From positions 124,001 to 188,000 of the forward strand of contig NZ_PQSS01000005.1 in NCBI RefSeq assembly GCF_002920535.1: a stretch of 64,000 bases of DNA, given 5' to 3'. Position numbers and translations under genes: made by a program. Below the pieces are notes generated by a model. The model had not been told where the DNA came from. It searched no databases and saw nothing but the letters and a program-made list of their open reading frames with translations. The DNA is from Streptomyces sp. Ru71 (lineage in GTDB: Bacteria; Actinomycetota; Actinomycetes; Streptomycetales; Streptomycetaceae). Positions 50,628-59,995 of the stretch are shown here, piece by piece (within the stretch, counting starts at the first letter, position 1; every line of letters begins with the position of its first letter).

Positions 50628-52205
50628 ATGCATCTCAGACCCCTCCTCGCCACCACCGGCCTGCTGGCCGGTACGTTGATCGCACTGTCCGGCGCCTCCG
50701 CCGAGGCCGCCTCCGCGCGGTACGAGGCCGAGGCGTCCCCGGCGGTGTGCACCGGCACGATCGACTCCGACTGGAGCGGCTACTCCGGCAGCGGTTTCTG
50801 CAACGGCACCAACGCGACCGGTGCGTACGCCCAGTTCACCGTGAACGCCGCGAGCGCGGGCCAGGCGACGCTGAGCATCCGGTTCGCCAACGGGACGACC
50901 TCCGCCCGGCCCGCCTCGCTGATCGTCAACGGCACCACCGTGCAGACGCCGTCCTTCGAGGCCACGGGCGCCTGGTCGACCTGGGTCACCAAGACGGTGA
51001 CCGTGCCGCTCGCCGCGGGCGGCAACACCGTCCGGCTGTCCCCGACCACCTCCGGCGGCCTGCCCAACCTCGACTACCTGGACGTCACCACCACCGACTC
51101 CACCCCGCAGCCGACCGGCCCGGTGCTGTACGTGGCGCCGAACGGCACCGACGGCGCCGCCGGGACGCAGTCCGCGCCCACCACGCTGCCCTCGGCGATC
51201 AGCCGCATCACACCGGGCGGCACGATCTACCTGCGCGGCGGGACGTACAGCTACTCCTCGACGGTCACCATCCCGCAGGGCACCGGCGGCACGGCGTCCG
51301 CCCGCACCACACTCTCCGCCTACCCGGGCGAGACGCCGGTGCTGAACTTCTCCGCGCAGACGGAGGACCCCGCCAACCGCGGGCTCCAGCTGTTCGGTTC
51401 GTACTGGCGCCTGTACGGCCTGGTCGTCGAGCACGCCGGGGACAACGGCATCTACGTCGGCGGCAGTCACAACGTCGTCGAGCGCACGGTGACCCGCTTC
51501 AACCGTGACACCGGGCTGCAGCTCGGCCGGATCGCGTCCAGCACGCCCAGGGACCAGTGGCCGTCGGACAACCTGATCCTGAGCGCCGAGTCGCACGACA
51601 ACGCCGACTCCGACGGCGAGGACGCCGACGGCTTCGCCGCGAAGCTGACCACCGGCACCGGCAACGTCTTCCGCTACGCCGTCTCCCACAACAACATCGA
51701 CGACGGCTGGGATCTGTACACCAAGACCGACACCGGCGCCATCGGCCCGGTGACCATCGAGTACTCGCTGTCGTACGGCAACGGCACGCTCTCGGACGGC
51801 ACCGTCAACTCCAACGGCGACCGCAACGGCTACAAGCTCGGCGGCGACGACATCGCGGTCGACCACGTGGTGCGGCACAGCATCGCCTACAAGAACGGCA
51901 AGCACGGGTTCACGTACAACTCCAACCCGGGCTCGATGAGCGTCGCCGGCAACGTCGGCGTCGACAACGCCCAGCGCAACTTCTCCTGGGACGCGGGGAC
52001 GTCGGTGTTCCGCGACAACACCTCGTGCCGCTTCACCGTCAGCGGCTCCAACGACAAGACCGTCGGCGACGCGGACGCCTCCAACCAGTTCTGGTCCGGC
52101 ACCAACGGCTCCCGCTGCGCCTCCTACAGCGGCGCCCTCGGCTGGTCCTTCGCCACGGACGGCCACCTGGTGGTGACCTTCGGGGGCAAGGTGGTGACGC
52201 CGTAG
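50628..52205 (+). CDS. Secreted right-handed beta-helix polysaccharide lyase (PL9-like) with N-terminal CBM
   Basis: 525 residues, ATG 50628 with a GGAGG RBS. Signal peptide 1-27, ending near SGASAEAA. A CBM35/CBM6-like domain (YEAEASPAVCTGTIDSDWSG to LDYLDVTTT) is followed by a short linker. The beta-helix runs from LYVAPNGTDGAAGTQSAP with GGTIYLRGGTY, GLVVEHAGDNGIYVGG, EDADGFAAKLTTGTGN and NGYKLGGDD. The last two carry the Asp/Lys pairs characteristic of pectate lyase L. It probably depolymerises pectin or a related polyuronide outside the cell. Confidence 0.87.
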   Translation: MHLRPLLATTGLLAGTLIALSGASAEAASARYEAEASPAVCTGTIDSDWSGYSGSGFCNGTNATGAYAQFTVNAASAGQATLSIRFANGTTSARPASLIVNGTTVQTPSFEATGAWSTWVTKTVTVPLAAGGNTVRLSPTTSGGLPNLDYLDVTTTDSTPQPTGPVLYVAPNGTDGAAGTQSAPTTLPSAISRITPGGTIYLRGGTYSYSSTVTIPQGTGGTASARTTLSAYPGETPVLNFSAQTEDPANRGLQLFGSYWRLYGLVVEHAGDNGIYVGGSHNVVERTVTRFNRDTGLQLGRIASSTPRDQWPSDNLILSAESHDNADSDGEDADGFAAKLTTGTGNVFRYAVSHNNIDDGWDLYTKTDTGAIGPVTIEYSLSYGNGTLSDGTVNSNGDRNGYKLGGDDIAVDHVVRHSIAYKNGKHGFTYNSNPGSMSVAGNVGVDNAQRNFSWDAGTSVFRDNTSCRFTVSGSNDKTVGDADASNQFWSGTNGSRCASYSGALGWSFATDGHLVVTFGGKVVTP

Positions 52206-52295
52206 CCGATTCGCCCCGGGAGGCGGGCCCGCGACGCGCCGGCCCGCCCCCTGCGGCATCGGTCGACGGCGAGCCCCGGCCCGCCCCGCGCGGCG

Positions 52296-53060
52296 TCAGT
52301 CCACGGCCAGCCGGTCGGCGAGGCCGGCCTCGGCGAAGGCCTTGACGACGTCCTCGCGGCCCTCCGTGAAGTGGGTCCAGCTGTCGCAGTGAACCGGGAC
52401 CACCCGGCGGGCGCCGAGGAGGCGGGCGGCCTCGGCGGCACCGGCGCCGTCCAGGACGAGCAGCGCCCCGTCGAAGAGGCCGGTGCGGGGGGCGCCCGCG
52501 AACAGCACCGCGGTGTCGACGGGCCCGAACCGGTCGGCGATTTCCCGGACCGCGTCCAGGGACGCGTTGTCGCCGCTGACGTAGACCGTGGGCAGACCCT
52601 CGCCCGTGAGCACGAAGCCGACGACCTGGCCGCTGACGGGCTCGACCCGCTCCTTGGTGCCGGGCCCGTGCACGGCGGGTACGCCGGTCACGGTCACGGT
52701 GCCGCCGCCGGGCCGCTCCAGCTCGACCGACTCCCAGTCCGCGAGCCCGGTGGCCCGCGCGCCGAGCCGCTCGGCGCCGCCCGGGGTGGTGAGCGTGAGC
52801 GGCACCTCGGCCAGCAGGGCGCGGCCGGAGCGGTCGAGGTTGTCGGGGTGCTCGTCGTGCGAGAGCAGGACGACGTCGACGCGGCCGAGGGCGTCCGGAG
52901 TGGTGCGGGACGGGGCGGTCTTGGTCAGGGAGCGGCCGCCGCCGATCGGGTAGTCGCCGGGGGCGTCGAAGGTCGGGTCGGTGAGGAAGCGCAGGCCGCC
53001 GTACTCGATGAGGGCGGTGGGGCCGCCGTAGGTGTGCACGGGGAGCTCGGAAGAGGACAC
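52296..53060 (-). CDS. MBL-fold metallo-hydrolase (UlaG/lactonase-like)
   Basis: About 254 residues from GTG 53060 (GAGGTG upstream); GTG 53075 is an alternative. The metal motif is LLSHDEHPDNLD, a HxExxDN variant of HxHxDH. TVYVSGDNASLD and VVPVHCDSWTHF supply later ligands. The family includes lactonases and phosphodiesterases. It is divergent from the CGNR regulator over shared repeats and therefore is probably its target. Confidence 0.85.
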   Translation of the reverse strand: MSSSELPVHTYGGPTALIEYGGLRFLTDPTFDAPGDYPIGGGRSLTKTAPSRTTPDALGRVDVVLLSHDEHPDNLDRSGRALLAEVPLTLTTPGGAERLGARATGLADWESVELERPGGGTVTVTGVPAVHGPGTKERVEPVSGQVVGFVLTGEGLPTVYVSGDNASLDAVREIADRFGPVDTAVLFAGAPRTGLFDGALLVLDGAGAAEAARLLGARRVVPVHCDSWTHFTEGREDVVKAFAEAGLADRLAVD

Positions 53061-53084
53061 GTCGAAGCACCTCACAGAAGGTTG

Positions 53085-53139
53085 TCACGGATGACCCGAT
53101 GCCTATCCGTGAGAAGGACGGTAGCCCTTTCTCACGGAT
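53085..53139. promoter_or_regulatory. Repeated operator between the MBL hydrolase and CGNR regulator genes
   Basis: ATCCGTGAGAA (53105-53115) and TTCTCACGGAT (53129-53139) form a perfect 11-bp inverted repeat. A third half-site TCACGGAT is at 53085-53092. All are inside the 104-bp divergent promoter, so autoregulation is likely. Confidence 0.65.
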
Positions 53140-53164
53140 GGGCGCAAGCCGTACCATGAGAAGC

Positions 53165-53770
53165 ATGACGGAGACCGTGCCCGCCGAACCGCTGGAACCC
53201 GCCGCCCCGCCCGCGCCCGGCGCCGAGCAGTACCCGGCGCTCGACCTCGCCAACAGCGCCATCGACCTGCCCGGCGGACACACCCTCGACCTGCTCCGCA
53301 GCCCGGCGGACGCCAACCGCTGGCTGGCCGAGCGCGGCCTCGCCCCGGCCGACGCCGGCCTGCGCGAGGTCTGCGCGGCCCAGCTGCGCTCCCTGCGCGA
53401 ACAGATCCGGGCGCTGATCGCCTCCCGCGTCGACGGCCACCCGGCGCCCGCCGGCGCGCTGGCCGCCGTCAACGAGGCGATGACCAGGGCGCCGGCGACC
53501 GCCCCGCTGCACTGGGACGCCACCCACGGCCTGCACCGGGCCGCCACCCACCCCACCACCCGGATCCTCGAACACGCCCTGGCGACCCTGGCCGCCGACG
53601 CCGCCGACCTGCTCACCGGCCCCGACGCCGGCCGCCTCACCGCCTGCGGCTCACCCCCGTGCAGCCGCTACCTGCTGCGGCACGGCCGCCGCCAGTGGTG
53701 CTCCACCCGCTGCGGCGACCGCGCCCGCGCCGCCCGCGCCTACGCCCGCCGCACTGGACGGGACGCCTGA
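53165..53770 (+). CDS. CGNR zinc-finger / ABATE-domain regulator
   Basis: 201 residues (ATG 53165; ATG 53156 also possible). An N-terminal ABATE-type stress-response domain (ALDLANSAIDLPGGHTLDLL, WLAERGLAPADA) is followed by a C-terminal CGNR finger: CGSPPCSRYLLRHGRRQWCS and TRCGDRARAARAY. It is a DNA-binding regulator probably controlling the divergent hydrolase. Confidence 0.88.
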   Translation: MTETVPAEPLEPAAPPAPGAEQYPALDLANSAIDLPGGHTLDLLRSPADANRWLAERGLAPADAGLREVCAAQLRSLREQIRALIASRVDGHPAPAGALAAVNEAMTRAPATAPLHWDATHGLHRAATHPTTRILEHALATLAADAADLLTGPDAGRLTACGSPPCSRYLLRHGRRQWCSTRCGDRARAARAYARRTGRDA

Positions 53771-53881
53771 ACTCCCGTGCGCACAGGGCGCCGAAAGCCG
53801 CCGTCTGCCATAATTGCCGGTCTGCTGAAGTGACTTCGGCCGGGTGGGTGGTCGCTCGGTGAACTGGGGGGCGCCTGAGCG

Positions 53882-56800
53882 ATGGGCACGTCACGGGCAC
53901 TCCTGATCGCGGTGCCGCTGGGGCTGGAGTTCGTCCGCGAGGACACGGCGGCCATCCGGGAGGCGCTGCTGTCCTCCGGCTGGGCGGACGGTGACGTGAC
54001 CGTGCTCGACACGCTGGAGCAGACCTCGCGGACACAGATCTTCGCGGCCCTCCACGACTTCTTCGCCCGGTGCGCCGACGACGACTTCGTCCTGGTGTAC
54101 TTCTCCGGTCACGGCGTACGCCTCGACGGTGTCGACCACCTGGTCCCGGCCGACGCCACGCCCGCCGCCGCCTACCAGAGCCTCGTACCGCTGCTGCCCG
54201 ACCAGCTGCTGGCGACCCTGACCAGCCGGGCCACCGTGATGCTGTGCGTCGACGCCTGCCGGGACGACGCGGGCGCCGACGTGCTCCCTCCCCCCACACC
54301 GCCGGCCCCGTCCCGCACCCGCGAGAACGTCGTCCTCGTCCACGCGTGCGCGGCGGGCGAGCAGGCGATGGGCACCGCGGCGGGCAGCTTCCTCGGCCGG
54401 GCCCTCGCCGAAGCGCTGGCCGCCGACTCGCCACCGCGCACCGTCGCCGAGGTCATCGCCCACGTCCGACGCCGCACCCGGGAGATCGCCGACGACAACG
54501 GCTGCTCGCGCCGCCACTGGGTGCAGGACCGCTGGCTCGCCGGCCCCGGCGAGAGCGTGGCGGCCGAGCACGCCGGACGGGAGATCTGCCGCACCGGCCC
54601 GGGTGTGCAGGAGTGGACCCGGGCCATGCACGGGTCGGAGCTCTGGCACCGGATCGACACCGGCCAGGACGTGAACACGGGCCGGCTCAAGGACGCCCTG
54701 AGCGCCCTGATCGACAAGGTGCTCGCCGTCCGCCGCGCCGCCGGCCGCCCCGGCAAGGCCGGCGCCGACCCCTGGGAGAACCCCCGCTACCCGGAGCGGG
54801 TCCTCACCCAGCTGGACCGCCTGGTCCCGGTGGGCGAGGGCACGCTCAGCCCGCTGGAGGCCGTGACGCTGCTGGCGACGCCCTTCGTGCGGGAGGCCGC
54901 GGTGGCGTGCGGGCGCCGGGCACTGGCGGAGCTGTATCCGCCCCACGGGCCGCTGGATCCGGACACTCCCCCGGCCGGTGCCCAGGGCATCAAGGACCAT
55001 CTGCGGCAGGACATGGCCGACGTCCGCAAGGCGTACGGGCAGATCGACACCAGGCGCCGCAGGCTCGCCGCCTCGGGCTGCACGGACGCCGCCGTGGCCG
55101 CCGAGCAGTGGCTGCGGCACCGGCTCCTCGCCGACTGGGACCAGCTGTGGGAGCAGCTGACCGACCCGGCCGGTGCCGGCCGGCCGCTGGGCGCCCTGGA
55201 CAGCCTCGCGCAGGTGGCGGAGCTGCTCACGGATGCCGCCGGGCGGGCGGCGGGCCTGGGCTCGCGGCCGTCCCCGACGAGCCGGGAACGGCTGCGCTCG
55301 GCGGTGCTCCAGGTGGTCACGCAGATGCGGGGCCGGCCCGGGGACACCGCCCCCGACGGCAGGAAGTGGAAGACCACGCTGGCCCAGGGCCTGGGCATCG
55401 GCGGCACCAAGTGGTGGCGGCCCCGCCAGCTCGCCGGCCTGCTGCACCTGGCGGAACTGCTCGCCGTCGACCCCCGGCTGCTGGACGGCATCGTCGTCGA
55501 CCACCTCGGCGTCGAGCACCACGAGACCAGACCCGCGGACGTGGTGGCGCAGGTCGCCGCCGGCGAGTTCCGCCCCGTGGACGGCCCGCACCGCCCCACG
55601 GCGTCCCGCGACACGACGCCGGGCGGGCGCACCGACTGGACCCTGGAGGCCGACTGCGGCACCGCCGCCCTCCATCTCGCCCTGGAACGGCAGGCCGAAG
55701 CGGCCGCGAGCACCGCGCGCAGCCTCTGGCAGGCCCTTCCCGAGGCGGACCTGTTCGCACGGCTGCCCAAGCACATCAACACCGACGCCCTGGAGCCCGG
55801 GCAGGAGGAGGCCTACGAGGCGCCACCGCCCCGCTTCCAGCTGGCCGAGGACGGCGTCAAGTCCGTCATCATGGGCACCCAGCTCTACGGCGACCACACG
55901 CTCGCCGTCCGCGAGCTCTACCAGAACGCCCTGGACGCCTGCCGCCGGCGCCACGCCCGCCAGCAGTACGCCGCCCGCACGGGCGAGATCCGCGACACCG
56001 ACGTCAAGCAACTGGCCGACTACACCGTCCGGTTCGTCCTCGACCGCGACGAGACCGACGGGCGGGTGTACATCGAGTGCGCGGACGACGGCATCGGCAT
56101 GACCGCGGAGGAGCTGCGCGACCTGTTCGCCCGCGCCGGCCGGCGCTACGAGCAGTCCCCCACCCGGGTCCGTGAACTGCGCCGCTGGCGCCGCGTGGGC
56201 GTCGAGCCCGAGCTGAACAGCCGCTTCGGCATCGGCGTCTTCAGCTACTTCATGCTCGCCGAGAGCATCCGGGTCACCACCCGGCCCACCAACGCCAACG
56301 GCCGCGGCACCGACGGGCCCGGCCATCGCGTGGACGTCGTCGCGGACTCCGGGCTGATGCACATCACCCGCAGCGACGAGGAGCGGGCCGGCACCAGTGT
56401 GCGGCTCTATCTGCGGCCGGAGTACAGCGCGAACCCGCCGTCGCTGATCGGCATCCTGCGGGAGAACGTGTGGCACAGCGACGTCGCGGTCGCCGTCACG
56501 GACCGGCTGGACGGGTCGTGGCCCGACGTGCTGCCGCCCAACACGCTGCGGGTACCTGTCGCGGTGTCCCCGACGGCCGTCTCGCCGAACGTCTGGTGGG
56601 TCCCGGGCGAGGGCGCCTGCCTGGTGGACGGCATCTTCGTCCGAGGCGCGGCGCGTCCGCACGGCTACGTCGTCAACCTCCGGCGCCGGCACCGTCCCGT
56701 GCTCAGCGCCGACCGGAACCGGCTCGAAAAGTTCGACCGGGAGCTGGCCTACCGGGACCTGGCGGACGCGGCGGGCGACCTGACGCAGTGGGACCAGGTT

Positions 56801-59026
56801 CCACTGGAGTGGCTGTGGAAGCTGACGGAGGACAGACGCCTGTCGGACATCGTGCTCGACCGCTTGCTGGCCTGCGGGGCAAAGGTCAGCATCACCAAGT
56901 GGTACGACAGTTCCTTCGTGCCGCGGCACGATGTCCCGCTGCGCACGGTCGGCTGCGTTCCCCTCGACAACAGCCAGACAGCCCTGGACTATCACGATGA
57001 CGAACACCGCGGCGGCGGACTGAAACTGTTCAGCGAGTGGCGGGCACAGCTGGTGGGCCTCCCCCAGCGCCAGGTCAGGACGGAATCCTCCATCGTCGGC
57101 CTTCCCAAGGGGTTTCCCCGGCCTCACTTCCTGGACGCACAAGTCTTCCGCGTCTCATCCCACCTGGCGTACTGGGACCCGGCGGAGGCGGCGCTGCGGG
57201 CGGCAGCCGACGGCCAGGACCTGCGCACCGTGCTGCGAGTGCTGCGGCGTTACGCCGTGGCCGGGATCGCCGTACCGCAGGCGCGGGACGTCCGGCGGCT
57301 CGGCGAGGTGCCGTGCGGCGAACCGCTGATGGACTTGTACGAGGCGTACCGGCACGAGCCCGTGTCACCAGGGTTCATGGAGGAGGTGGCCGAGGGGGCG
57401 GTACACGCCCCGCTGCTGAGGGTCGCCGGCCGCTACCACCTGACGATCGGCCAGGTCACGGAGCTGGTACGGCAGCTGAGGATCTTCGACACGTCGATTC
57501 CGGAACCGCCGGACGCCGGGGAGCTCGCCTCCTGCACGCCGGGGCCAAAGGACGTGCTGCTCCTCGGCGGTGACCGGGCCACCGGACGCAGACCGGCCCT
57601 CCCGGCCCGGGTTACACCGGCGGTCGCCGCCTTCCTGGCCGCACGCTGCGACCTGTCCGTCTCCGAGATCGCGGCGGTCGCACGGCGTTACGAACGGTAC
57701 GGCTACGAGGTCACCGGAGACTTCGACACCGACCCGCTCTCGCCGGCCGAGGAGGCCGTTCTCCGCCTGCCGCACACCCGAAGCGGGGTTCCCCAGCTGA
57801 TCCACCAGCCGTTCGGGCTGCTCAGACTGGTGCGCCTCTCGGCCCACCGCCGCGACCCGGACGTGGGCCGGACGGCCGACTCGGCGCGAGCCGTGACCGT
57901 CCGGCTGGGTCTGGGCGACGTGGCGCCCGGCCCCCTGGCGTCGGTCGAGGCACCTGACTGGTGGGCCTCACTGGGCTCGGAGGACCTGCCCGAAGGCGAG
58001 CGGCTCGGTGTCTGGGCGGTGCTGCGCGCCCTGGCCCGCCACCCGGAGCCGGCGTCCGTCGAGGACGAGGTCGAGGCCGTCGCCGCCCTGGCCGCGGCCG
58101 GCGTGGTGGACGCGCGTGCGGCCGACGCCGTCAGGACCTGGTGGAGCACCCCGTGGGAGGAACGGCCGGCACTGCTGCCGCAGACCAACTGGGCCATGCA
58201 GTCGCAGACGGGCGGTCTGTGGAGTTTCTCCGCCGCACCCCCCGACACGGCCGACGTCGTCGACGGCGCCTTCCTGCTCGCTCTCGCCATCGACCAGCGC
58301 AGCACGCTGGGGGCGGTGGCCGACGCGGTGCGCGCGGAGGCGGAGCCGTACGGGATCGACGTCGTCGAGGTGCCCGAGGAGGCGCGTGGGCTGCGCCCCG
58401 ACCTCACGGAGTTCGAAGCGCTCTGCGACCGCATGAAGATCCGGTGGCGGGCCGAGATCACCCACCGGCAGATCATCCGTTACGCGGAACAGCGCGGCGG
58501 GGACCTCCCCACCGCCACGGCCAGGCTGCGCCTCTACCAGGGGATCGGCGCACCCGAGGTGCCGCGCAAGCCGGCCGGGACCTCGACCGACGGCCCCCGT
58601 GCACAGCGGCGGCTCCCGTCCCCACCGGACGACCCGGCGTGCCGCCGGCTGCTGACGTACGAACCCCTCAGCGACGGCATCCTCACCCCCCTCGCCCTCA
58701 CCGTCACCGCCGTCCGCCTGGAGCGCACCCTGCACGCGACCTACCAGGCGCTCGCCCCGTACGCGGACTACGGGCTGGAACTCGCCTGCCCCGGGCCCCC
58801 CGACGACGAGCACGAGCCCGACTGGCGGGACGTCGTCCTGCTCAGCGAGCACCTGACCGGCGCCGAGCCGGGGCTGAAAGGCGAGGTGACGGACGATCAC
58901 ATCCAGCTCGCGGCCGAGGAGACGGAGCTCACCGTGGACGAGGTGCGCCGCCGCCTCGTCCACTACGCCCCGCTGTTCGGCCTCCACCTGGCCGCACAGG
59001 AGAGGAACGCGCATGCCCGATCATGA
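53882..59026 (+). CDS. Caspase-like / Hsp90-like ATPase fusion protein, 1714 residues (conflict-system effector)
   Basis: An N-terminal peptidase C14 domain has the catalytic dyad His77 (YFSGHGVRLDG) and Cys126 (CVDACRDD). About 500 helical residues follow. A GHKL/Hsp90-type ATPase domain follows with Asn682 in ELYQNALDA, DDGIGM at 735-740 and SRFGIGVFS near 780. Beyond it lies a large C-terminal part with several winged-helix-like repeats (VAGRYHLTIGQVTELVRQLR; LSVSEIAAVARRYERYGYEV; ITHRQIIRYAEQRGG; ELTVDEVRRRLVHYAPLFG). Caspase plus ATP-switch plus repeated wHTH is the layout of actinobacterial conflict proteins that kill infected cells. It is first in a three-gene operon. Trigger and target unknown. 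Confidence 0.85.
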   Translation: MGTSRALLIAVPLGLEFVREDTAAIREALLSSGWADGDVTVLDTLEQTSRTQIFAALHDFFARCADDDFVLVYFSGHGVRLDGVDHLVPADATPAAAYQSLVPLLPDQLLATLTSRATVMLCVDACRDDAGADVLPPPTPPAPSRTRENVVLVHACAAGEQAMGTAAGSFLGRALAEALAADSPPRTVAEVIAHVRRRTREIADDNGCSRRHWVQDRWLAGPGESVAAEHAGREICRTGPGVQEWTRAMHGSELWHRIDTGQDVNTGRLKDALSALIDKVLAVRRAAGRPGKAGADPWENPRYPERVLTQLDRLVPVGEGTLSPLEAVTLLATPFVREAAVACGRRALAELYPPHGPLDPDTPPAGAQGIKDHLRQDMADVRKAYGQIDTRRRRLAASGCTDAAVAAEQWLRHRLLADWDQLWEQLTDPAGAGRPLGALDSLAQVAELLTDAAGRAAGLGSRPSPTSRERLRSAVLQVVTQMRGRPGDTAPDGRKWKTTLAQGLGIGGTKWWRPRQLAGLLHLAELLAVDPRLLDGIVVDHLGVEHHETRPADVVAQVAAGEFRPVDGPHRPTASRDTTPGGRTDWTLEADCGTAALHLALERQAEAAASTARSLWQALPEADLFARLPKHINTDALEPGQEEAYEAPPPRFQLAEDGVKSVIMGTQLYGDHTLAVRELYQNALDACRRRHARQQYAARTGEIRDTDVKQLADYTVRFVLDRDETDGRVYIECADDGIGMTAEELRDLFARAGRRYEQSPTRVRELRRWRRVGVEPELNSRFGIGVFSYFMLAESIRVTTRPTNANGRGTDGPGHRVDVVADSGLMHITRSDEERAGTSVRLYLRPEYSANPPSLIGILRENVWHSDVAVAVTDRLDGSWPDVLPPNTLRVPVAVSPTAVSPNVWWVPGEGACLVDGIFVRGAARPHGYVVNLRRRHRPVLSADRNRLEKFDRELAYRDLADAAGDLTQWDQVPLEWLWKLTEDRRLSDIVLDRLLACGAKVSITKWYDSSFVPRHDVPLRTVGCVPLDNSQTALDYHDDEHRGGGLKLFSEWRAQLVGLPQRQVRTESSIVGLPKGFPRPHFLDAQVFRVSSHLAYWDPAEAALRAAADGQDLRTVLRVLRRYAVAGIAVPQARDVRRLGEVPCGEPLMDLYEAYRHEPVSPGFMEEVAEGAVHAPLLRVAGRYHLTIGQVTELVRQLRIFDTSIPEPPDAGELASCTPGPKDVLLLGGDRATGRRPALPARVTPAVAAFLAARCDLSVSEIAAVARRYERYGYEVTGDFDTDPLSPAEEAVLRLPHTRSGVPQLIHQPFGLLRLVRLSAHRRDPDVGRTADSARAVTVRLGLGDVAPGPLASVEAPDWWASLGSEDLPEGERLGVWAVLRALARHPEPASVEDEVEAVAALAAAGVVDARAADAVRTWWSTPWEERPALLPQTNWAMQSQTGGLWSFSAAPPDTADVVDGAFLLALAIDQRSTLGAVADAVRAEAEPYGIDVVEVPEEARGLRPDLTEFEALCDRMKIRWRAEITHRQIIRYAEQRGGDLPTATARLRLYQGIGAPEVPRKPAGTSTDGPRAQRRLPSPPDDPACRRLLTYEPLSDGILTPLALTVTAVRLERTLHATYQALAPYADYGLELACPGPPDDEHEPDWRDVVLLSEHLTGAEPGLKGEVTDDHIQLAAEETELTVDEVRRRLVHYAPLFGLHLAAQERNAHARS

Positions 59027-59336
59027 CGACGCCGTGACGTACCGGGTGCGGCAGGTGGCCGCGCCGGGCGACCTGGACTGGCACAGGGACGACGCCGGCA
59101 TCCTGGTGTTCACGGGCACCTGCCCCGTCTGCCACGGACCCAGCGAGCTTCCCCTGCTCGACGTGGCGCCCGGCACCGTCCCGAAGCCGTGGGGCGGCGG
59201 GAAGCAGCGGGACAGCGGGGAGCGGCGGATGCACTGCGAGTGCCCGATCACCCATCCGCGCAACCCCGAGGAGTTCGAGGGCTGCGGTGCCTGGTGGCCG
59301 GTGAAGGTTCCCGCTCCGGGGCCGGGGACGCCCTGA
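59013..59336 (+). CDS. Small zinc-ribbon protein of the caspase/Hsp90 operon
   Basis: 107 residues, ATG within the last 14 bp of the preceding gene (aggagagg RBS). Cysteine pairs TCPVCHG, HCEC and a GCGAWW segment suggest one zinc site. No family name known to me. It stands between the caspase-ATPase and a membrane protein, and probably acts as an adaptor. Confidence 0.7.
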   Translation: MPDHDDAVTYRVRQVAAPGDLDWHRDDAGILVFTGTCPVCHGPSELPLLDVAPGTVPKPWGGGKQRDSGERRMHCECPITHPRNPEEFEGCGAWWPVKVPAPGPGTP

Positions 59337-59986
59337 TGGCGCCCGCCGCCCGGCCGTCGTCCCGGGCGCTGCACCTGGCCGCCCGGCAGCGGCTGTACGA
59401 CATGCTGCAGTCGCAGCTGGACATCGCCCGCCACCAGGCGGAGGGCTGGCGCAACTTCCTGGCCACGGCGACGGCGCTGCTGTCGGCGGTGCTGGTGCTG
59501 AAGGGCCGCGAGAACGTGGCGGAGCTGACGCCCGGCTACCGGCTGAGCGTCGTGCTGGTGATGTCGTTCGGGCTGGTGGCCCTGCTGACGTCGGCCTTCG
59601 CCGCCGCGTCGGCGGCCCACGGGCGGCCGGGCGACACCCTGCACGCCGCCGACGGCGCCCAGCTGCTGATGTGGGAGCGGACCGAGACCGTCCGCGTCGG
59701 CACCCTGATCAACCGGGCCCGCTGGCTGGCCGTGGCCGGTGTCCTGGCCACGGCCGCGGGGGTCATGCTGACCTGGACGGCCCCGGCGGGGGACAAGCCC
59801 GGCGCGTTCGTCACCGTGACGACCCGGGACGGGAAGGTCTGCGGGGAACTGGTCGAACTCGACGGCACGGGCGTCACCGTGAAGGTGAAGTCCGGCGGGA
59901 CGAAGTCCTCCGACAAGGGGGACGCGCTGCGCAGGCTCGCCTGGGGTTCCCAGGCCGTGAGCGCGAGCCCGGCCGGCGGCTGCTGA
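59336..59986 (+). CDS. Two-helix membrane protein of the caspase/Hsp90 operon
   Basis: 216 residues, TGATG-coupled to the zinc-ribbon gene. An amphipathic N-terminus has LAARQRLYDMLQSQLDIARH, then helices near residues 40-55, 65-85 and 130-150, and a C-terminal beta-rich soluble domain (VTVTTRDGKVCGELVELDG). The layout suits a membrane effector or sensor for the first gene. Confidence 0.68.
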   Translation: MAPAARPSSRALHLAARQRLYDMLQSQLDIARHQAEGWRNFLATATALLSAVLVLKGRENVAELTPGYRLSVVLVMSFGLVALLTSAFAAASAAHGRPGDTLHAADGAQLLMWERTETVRVGTLINRARWLAVAGVLATAAGVMLTWTAPAGDKPGAFVTVTTRDGKVCGELVELDGTGVTVKVKSGGTKSSDKGDALRRLAWGSQAVSASPAGGC

Positions 59987-59995
59987 GGCCGCCGC

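Noticed and set aside
53891..57142. 1083-codon antisense frame under the caspase-Hsp90 gene
   Set aside because: Shadow frame with repetitive Gly/Arg/Val content; the sense strand holds clear catalytic and ATPase motifs.
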